Part shown: piece by piece, positions 22,182 to 26,939 of the stretch
Layout of the letters: every line of letters begins with the position of its first letter
Position numbering within the stretch: position 1 is the first letter of the stretch
NCBI GenBank assembly: GCA_034668825.1
Contig: JAXDOR010000031.1
Location: forward strand, 1-26,939
DNA: 26,939 bases
Direction: 5' to 3'
Source: CANKHA01 sp034668825
GTDB taxonomy: Bacteria > Pseudomonadota > Alphaproteobacteria > Rhizobiales > Xanthobacteraceae
Translations under genes and position numbers: made by a program
Notes under the pieces: generated by a model
Databases searched by the model: none
Seen by the model: only the letters and a program-made list of their open reading frames with translations
Told to the model about the DNA's origin: nothing

Positions 22182-25100
22182 TTGCGTTATCTATTCGGTT
22201 CGGTCGCCTACGGCTCGCTCGCGCTCGCGCTAGGCGGCGCGTCGCCGACTCTGGCGCAGAGTGTACTGCCGCAGGGCGGCTCCGTCGTCGGCGGCAGCGC
22301 TACGATCGGAACGCGCGCGAATAACGGCGTGACGATCAACCAAAGCTCGCCGAACGCCGTCATCAATTGGAACTCTTTTTCGATCGGCCGGCCGAATACG
22401 GTTACCTTTAATCAGTCGAGTTCGAGCTCGGCGACCCTCAACCGGGTGACGGGCAACACGCATTCGACCATCGCCGGGGCGCTGCGGGCCAATGGACAGG
22501 TCTATCTCGTCAATCCGAACGGCATCGCGATCACCTCGAGCGGCACGGTCGATGTCGGCGGCGGTTTCGTCGCCTCAACGCTCGGGATCAGCGACGGCGA
22601 CTTCATGGCCGGCAAGCGCACGTTCACCGGCAGCGCCAGTTCGGCCGCGGTCCGCAATGCCGGCAAGATCAAGGTCGGGAGCGGCGGTTTCGTAGGACTG
22701 CTTGGCGGCACGGTCTCGAACGCGGGCAGGATCAATGTTCCGCTCGGTAAGGTCGGGCTGGGCTCGGGCGAATCGATCGCTCTCGACATCAACGGCGACG
22801 GCTTCATGCAGGTCGCGGTGCCCACGGCCGCCACATCCGGCAATCGCAGGGCGCTCGTCGACGTCTCTGGCCGGATCACGGCGGCTGGCGGAACAATTGA
22901 ACTCAAGGCGGCGACGGTCAAAGGCGCGATCCGCGACGTCGTAAACGTCTCCGGCACTCTCTCGGCCCGCTCCGTTTCCGGCCGCTCCGGCGCGATCGTG
23001 CTTGATGGCGGCGAGGGCGGCAACGTCACCGTCGCTGGCAAGCTCGATGCGTCGGCCGGCAGGAAAGCCACGGCGACCAACGGCGGCGTCATCAGCCTCA
23101 CGGGCCATCGCGTCGCCATCGCCGACAAGGCGAGCGTCAGGGCGACCAGCAAGAGTGCCAAGGGTGGTGCGATCGGCATCACCGGCGCGACTGTGTCGGT
23201 CGGTGCCGCGAGGATTGACGCCTCCGGCGCAACCGGCGGCGGCACCATTTTGATCGGCGGCGGACCGCAAGGTACGGGCGCGCTTGCCCATGCGGACGCG
23301 GTCAGCATCGCGTCGGGGGCGACGATCAAGGCCGATGCGACACGAGACGGCAACGGCGGCACCATCGTCGCCTGGTCGGATGGGGCAACCAGCGTCAGGG
23401 GTCTGCTCACCGCCGTGGGCGCCGGCCTCGGCAACGGCGGCATGATCGAGACCTCGGGTCATTACCTCGACATAGCCGGCATTGCCGTGAGTGCGGCCGC
23501 GCCGCTTGGCCGCGCAGGAACGTGGCTTCTCGATCCCTTCGATCTGACCGTCAGCACCGCCGCCACGACGGCCACTCAGTCCCCGGCCGGAACCTGGATA
23601 CCGAACGCGGGCGGCAGCGTCGTCCTCAATACCGACATCAACGCTGTGTTGAATGCCGGTACCAACGTCTTGCTGCAAACCAGCGGCACGCCCGGCGGCA
23701 CGGGATTGGGCGACGTCAACGTGAATGCCGCGCTGTCGTGGAACACCAACACCACGCTCACGCTCACCGCCTCAAACAACGTCAACATCAACGCCAACAT
23801 CACCGCGACCGGCAACACGGCCGGGCTGGTCATCAATCCCAACTCTACGATCGGCATCGTGCCGGCAAGCGGAACCGGCGTATTCAATCTCCACAATGCA
23901 TCGGTCACCCTGTCGGGCGCGAATCCGAGCCTCTCCATCGCGGGCATTGCCTATACGGTGATCAATAGCCTGGGGGTGGCGACGGACGCGACGACACCGC
24001 CGGCGACGCCGTCGCTCCAGGGATTGGCCTCGGCCAACCTGGCCGGGCATTACGCCCTCGGCAGCAATATCGACGCCACCGCAACCTCCGCGTGGAACGC
24101 CAACACCGGCTTCACGTCGATCGGAACGGTAGGCGTTCCCTTCAATGGCACGTTCGACGGGCTCGGTCACACCATCAGTAATCTCACCCTCAATCAGCCA
24201 GCCACCGCCGATATCGGTTTGTTCGGATCCACGGGTATGGCTTCCGTCATTCGGAATGTGGGGCTGGTCGGCGGAAGCGTGATCGGTCTCAGCAGCGCCG
24301 GCGGGTTGGTGGGAAGCAACACCGGCACGGTCAGCAATAGCTACAACACGGGCAATGTGAGCGGCGGCAGCAGCCTCGGCGGGTTGATGGGAAGCAACAC
24401 GGGCACGGTCGGCAACAGCTACGCCACCGGCAACGTGAGCGGTACCAGCAGCCTCGGCGGGTTGATGGGTAGCAACACGGGAACGGTCAGCATCAGCTTC
24501 GCGACGGGCAACGTGAACGGCACGAGCAGCCTCGGCGGGTTGATGGGAAGCAGCACGACAGGCACGGTGAGCAACAGCTACGCGACGGGCAACGTAACGG
24601 GCACGACCAGCGTCGGTGGGTTGATGGGAAGCAGCACAGGGCCGGTCGTCAACACTTATGCCACCGGTGCCGTGAGCGGAACGACCAGCGTCGGCGGGCT
24701 GATGGGAAGCAGCTCAGGTCCCGTCAGCGACAGTTACTGGAACATCGAAACATCGGGTCAGCCGACATCACCAGGTGGCACCGGACTAACCACCGCCCAG
24801 ATGCAACAATCGGCCAGTTTCCACTTATGGGACTTCGCCAACACGTGGACCATCACCAACGGGGTCACCAACCCGCTGCTGCAATATTTCATGACACCTC
24901 TCACGGTGACGGCCAACGACGCCATCAAGACTTACGACGCGCTGGCATTTTCCGGCGGAAACGGCGTGACTTATTCCAGCACCTCCAACGGCAACCTGCT
25001 CGGTACGGTGAGCTACAGCGGTACCTCGCAGGGCGCCATCAATGCCGGGGACTATGTCATTACCCCAGGCGGACTCTCTTCCACCGGCCAACTGGGGTAC

Positions 25101-26069
25101 GTCATCAGCTACGTCAGCGGCACGCTGACAGTCGCCGGACGGCCGCTCACGGTCACGGCGGATGCCCAGTCCCGCCTCTATGGCGCCGCCAACCCGGCGC
25201 TGACCTACGCGAGTTCCGGTCTTGTCAACGGCGATACGCTGTCCGGGCTGCTCGCCACTTCGGCGACGGCCACTTCTAATGTCGGCGGCTATGGCATTAC
25301 CCAAGGCACGCTCGCCGCGTCCGCGAACTACGCGCTCACTTATGTCGGTGCGAACCTCGCCGTGACGGCGGCGCCGCTCACGGTGACGGCCGATGCGCAG
25401 TCCCGCCTCTATGGCGCCGCCAATCCGGCGCTGACCTACGCGAGTTCTGGCCTCATCAACGGCGATACGCTGTCCGGCCTGCTCGCCACTTCGGCGACGG
25501 CCACTTCTAATGTCGGCGGCTATGGCATCACCCAAGGCACGCTCGCCGCATCCGCGAATTACGCGCTCACTTATGTCGGTGCGAACCTCGCCGTGACGGC
25601 AGCGCCGCTCACGGTCACCGCCGATGCGCAGTCCCGCCTCTATGGCGCCGCCAATCCGGCGCTGACCTACGCCAGTTCCGGTCTTGTCAACGGCGATACG
25701 CTGTCCGGCCTGCTCGCCACTTCGGCGACGGCCACGTCCAATGTCGGCGGCTATGGCATCACCCAAGGCACGCTCGCCGCATCCGCGAATTACGCGCTCA
25801 CTTATGTCGGTGCGAACCTCGCCGTGACGGCGGCGCCGCTCACGGTCACGGCGAGCGCGCCGGCGGTGGCGTTCCCAAGCGATTTCACGTCGAATGATTT
25901 TCCCTGCAATAGCGACAACGGCTTCGTATCGGCAAGTTCCGCTGCGGGTCCGGACGGGTCGACCCGCACACCCGTGGGGATATTGGAGAGTCTCAATCGA
26001 TACAGTTATGCCGATCTAACCGGCGCGAAAGCCACATCTTGCAAACTCAGTTTCTCGCAAAAGAGGTGA
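22182..26069 (+). CDS. Two-partner secretion exoprotein (TpsA adhesin) with GLUG and MBG-type repeats
   Basis: A protein of about 1,295 residues, exported to the cell surface through the adjacent TpsB. After a signal peptide (to SPTLAQ) comes the filamentous-haemagglutinin N-terminal secretion domain: LPQGGSVVGGSATIG, NWNSFSIGRPNTVTFNQ and the conserved NPNGI in VYLVNPNGIAI. A right-handed beta-helix rich in Gly/Ala/Thr follows, up to a GTWLLDPFDLTVST boundary. Then come six GLUG repeats, one divergent and three nearly identical 77-residue MBG-type repeats, and a 70-residue unique tail with two Cys. The start is uncertain: I favour the TTG at 22182, ten bases after AAAGGA, just before the hydrophobic signal; the frame also has a TTG at 22083 that would give an extended signal region. 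There is no in-frame ATG near either. Confidence 0.88.
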   Translation: MRYLFGSVAYGSLALALGGASPTLAQSVLPQGGSVVGGSATIGTRANNGVTINQSSPNAVINWNSFSIGRPNTVTFNQSSSSSATLNRVTGNTHSTIAGALRANGQVYLVNPNGIAITSSGTVDVGGGFVASTLGISDGDFMAGKRTFTGSASSAAVRNAGKIKVGSGGFVGLLGGTVSNAGRINVPLGKVGLGSGESIALDINGDGFMQVAVPTAATSGNRRALVDVSGRITAAGGTIELKAATVKGAIRDVVNVSGTLSARSVSGRSGAIVLDGGEGGNVTVAGKLDASAGRKATATNGGVISLTGHRVAIADKASVRATSKSAKGGAIGITGATVSVGAARIDASGATGGGTILIGGGPQGTGALAHADAVSIASGATIKADATRDGNGGTIVAWSDGATSVRGLLTAVGAGLGNGGMIETSGHYLDIAGIAVSAAAPLGRAGTWLLDPFDLTVSTAATTATQSPAGTWIPNAGGSVVLNTDINAVLNAGTNVLLQTSGTPGGTGLGDVNVNAALSWNTNTTLTLTASNNVNINANITATGNTAGLVINPNSTIGIVPASGTGVFNLHNASVTLSGANPSLSIAGIAYTVINSLGVATDATTPPATPSLQGLASANLAGHYALGSNIDATATSAWNANTGFTSIGTVGVPFNGTFDGLGHTISNLTLNQPATADIGLFGSTGMASVIRNVGLVGGSVIGLSSAGGLVGSNTGTVSNSYNTGNVSGGSSLGGLMGSNTGTVGNSYATGNVSGTSSLGGLMGSNTGTVSISFATGNVNGTSSLGGLMGSSTTGTVSNSYATGNVTGTTSVGGLMGSSTGPVVNTYATGAVSGTTSVGGLMGSSSGPVSDSYWNIETSGQPTSPGGTGLTTAQMQQSASFHLWDFANTWTITNGVTNPLLQYFMTPLTVTANDAIKTYDALAFSGGNGVTYSSTSNGNLLGTVSYSGTSQGAINAGDYVITPGGLSSTGQLGYVISYVSGTLTVAGRPLTVTADAQSRLYGAANPALTYASSGLVNGDTLSGLLATSATATSNVGGYGITQGTLAASANYALTYVGANLAVTAAPLTVTADAQSRLYGAANPALTYASSGLINGDTLSGLLATSATATSNVGGYGITQGTLAASANYALTYVGANLAVTAAPLTVTADAQSRLYGAANPALTYASSGLVNGDTLSGLLATSATATSNVGGYGITQGTLAASANYALTYVGANLAVTAAPLTVTASAPAVAFPSDFTSNDFPCNSDNGFVSASSAAGPDGSTRTPVGILESLNRYSYADLTGAKATSCKLSFSQKR
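24298..24740 (+). repeat. Six GLUG repeats within tpsA
   Basis: Six units of about 25 residues of the form GGLMGSNTGTVSNSYATGNVSGTSSL (PF07581-type GLUG motif), ending in DSYWNIETSGQ. They form a repetitive surface module; the DNA is also clearly repetitive, with the central units most alike. Confidence 0.85.
25143..25835 (+). repeat. Three tandem 231-bp MBG-type repeats within tpsA
   Basis: Three direct in-frame copies begin at 25143, 25374 and 25605, each 231 bases (77 residues: LTVTADAQSRLYGAANPAL ... YALTYVGANLAVTAAP). They differ at only about a dozen bases, mostly silent. A truncated fourth copy begins at 25836 and diverges after LTVTA. A more distant copy (VTANDAIKTYDALAFSG) precedes them. 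MBG-type domains are Ig-like and common in surface proteins. Confidence 0.93.
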
Positions 26070-26074
26070 ATCAA

Positions 26075-26689
26075 ATGAGCCGAATGATGATGAAGTCAGG
26101 TATGTCTTTTCGTGCCGGGGTTTTGGGAGCGATCGTTTATCTCGGCCTCGGGTCGCTAGCCGTCGCCCAGTCGCCGAAGTCCGCTATTCCCGCACCGACG
26201 GCCAAGTCCGAAGCTCCGCGTCCCGTAAACGCAGAGCCGACCACCACCTTGGCTAGCTTTGGCGATTGGAGCTTGCGCTGCCAGCGCCTCGGCAGCGACG
26301 CGGAAGCGCAGCGCGTGTGTGAAGTGACCCAGCAAATTCGCGTGCAGGACCAGCAAAATCCGGTAGCGGAACTTGCCATCGGACATTTGAAGAAGGCCGA
26401 TCCACTACGTCTGACAGTTGCCGTCCCGGTGAATGTCACCTTTTCCAACCCGCCAGGCTTCTCGGCCGACGGCAAGGCGCAGGAGCTACTCGATCTCGGC
26501 TGGCGTAAATGCCTGCCCGGAGGCTGCATTGCCGATGCGGTCCTGAAGGACGACGTGCTTCGCCGCTGGAAAATTCAGACAAGCGCTGGACGCATCACAT
26601 GGACGGACGCCACAGGGCGCGATCTCGCGATCGGGCTATCATTCCGCGGTCTATCTCAGGCACTCGATGCCTTGAGCAAGGAGCTATAA
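26075..26689 (+). CDS. Invasion-associated locus B (IalB) family protein
   Basis: A 204-residue exported protein: signal peptide FRAGVLGAIVYLGLGSLAVA, a proline-rich linker to about 53, then the IalB domain (TLASFGDWSLRCQ..., VCEVTQQIRVQDQQNPVAELAIG, LRLTVAVPVNVTFSNPPG, LGWRKCLPGGCIADA). Four Cys (69, 82, 146, 151) are positioned to form two disulfides, as in the family. IalB was named for Bartonella red-cell invasion, but homologues are widespread in free-living rhizobia with unknown function. The ATG at 26075 has AAGAGGTGA upstream, a ribosome site that includes the tpsA stop codon; the 5-nt gap makes it the third gene of the tps operon. Confidence 0.9.
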   Translation: MSRMMMKSGMSFRAGVLGAIVYLGLGSLAVAQSPKSAIPAPTAKSEAPRPVNAEPTTTLASFGDWSLRCQRLGSDAEAQRVCEVTQQIRVQDQQNPVAELAIGHLKKADPLRLTVAVPVNVTFSNPPGFSADGKAQELLDLGWRKCLPGGCIADAVLKDDVLRRWKIQTSAGRITWTDATGRDLAIGLSFRGLSQALDALSKEL

Positions 26690-26770
26690 GATAGGTCCCG
26701 CTCTATTAGGTCCAATCACATTCAGGATTCTCAGCGGGGTTAAAGTACTGATTCATTGCGTTCCGGCTCG

Positions 26771-26939
26771 ATGATTCGGGACGATGCCAATGGTCAGCGA
26801 TATGAACTATCAGATGCGCAGTGGTGACGGATTGCAGACTTCTTGCCCGGTAAAACCAGCGATCCCGGTCGCACTGGCAGCGACAACCACCTGTTCGTGA
26901 ACGGCGTCTTGTGGGTTCCGAGCTCTGGCGCACGCAGGA
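26771..26939 (+). pseudogene. IS5-type transposase, 5' part, with in-frame stop; cut by window edge
   Basis: From the ATG at 26771 the frame gives MIRDDANGQRYELSDAQW, then TGA at 26825-26827, then RIADFLPGKTSDPGRTG, then SDNHLFVNGVLWVPSSGARR to the edge. This is the standard N-terminus of IS5-family transposases (RY.LSD.QW.RI...LPGK..D.GRTG.DNRLFV.AVLW..RSGA.W). The position of the stop normally holds Glu (GAG/GAA), so it is a nonsense mutation and the element is probably dead. The terminal inverted repeat could not be located with certainty between 26690 and 26770. Confidence 0.75.

Noticed and set aside
22502..23678. Minus-strand open frames of 313 and 367 aa opposite tpsA
   Set aside because: Composition is the shadow of the Gly/Ala/Thr-rich tpsA frame; no ribosome site or domain.
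24825..25766. Minus-strand 313-aa open frame opposite the MBG repeats
   Set aside because: Repetitive GERALGDAIAADI-type translation produced by the complementary strand of the tpsA repeats; no independent gene signals.
25143..25835. CRISPR-like array
   Set aside because: The units are 231 bases, contiguous and in frame inside a coding gene, with no spacers.
26706..26933. Minus-strand 75-aa frame at the right edge
   Set aside because: The plus strand encodes a recognisable transposase N-terminus over the same bases, so this is its shadow.

Overview
The window is GC-rich and looks like a chromosome segment of an alphaproteobacterium, most probably Rhizobiales (Bradyrhizobium/Xanthobacteraceae-like). 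The evidence is GGAAC-N16/17-CGTT promoters of the alphaproteobacterial general stress sigma factor EcfG, orphan Bug-type binding proteins, an IalB-family protein, and tiny hydrophobic proteins of rhizobial type. No phage, CRISPR or plasmid functions are visible. The only mobile DNA is a broken IS5-type transposase at the right edge.

Layout. 1-589: a class A acid phosphatase running off the left edge, followed by a probable remnant of a spermidine-synthase-like gene. 1035-2597: a membrane diguanylate cyclase. 2611-5188: a tightly overlapping three-gene ABC importer of the SsuABC/TauABC/nitrate type. 5518-7503: a small CAP-domain protein, then a cluster of four genes (61, 30, 201 and 27 aa), three with an exact EcfG-type promoter and one with a near match. 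7673-8254: a secreted SGNH esterase.

8272-13527: a putative small-molecule or aromatic metabolism area. It holds two orphan Bug/TctC binding proteins, a VOC (glyoxalase-fold) protein, an Old-Yellow-Enzyme reductase and a double-cupin protein. 13655-16160: a three-gene operon, in transcription order PAP2 phosphatase, diacylglycerol-kinase-like lipid kinase, metallophosphoesterase. 16230-18493: a tungstate-type ABC importer (tupB-tupC-tupA), divergent from a helix-turn-helix/periplasmic-binding-domain regulator (18581-19468). A 26-bp near-perfect palindrome abuts the regulator's start codon. 19565-19654: tRNA-Ser(GGA).

20227-26689: a two-partner secretion operon made of a TpsB transporter, a large TpsA exoprotein with a secretion domain, six GLUG repeats and three almost identical 231-bp MBG-type repeats, and an IalB-family periplasmic protein starting 5 nt after tpsA. 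The roughly 570-bp region before it carries two inverted repeats with the shared half-site AGTACG. The most noteworthy systems are the EcfG micro-regulon, the tps-ialB operon, and the tup operon with its candidate operator.
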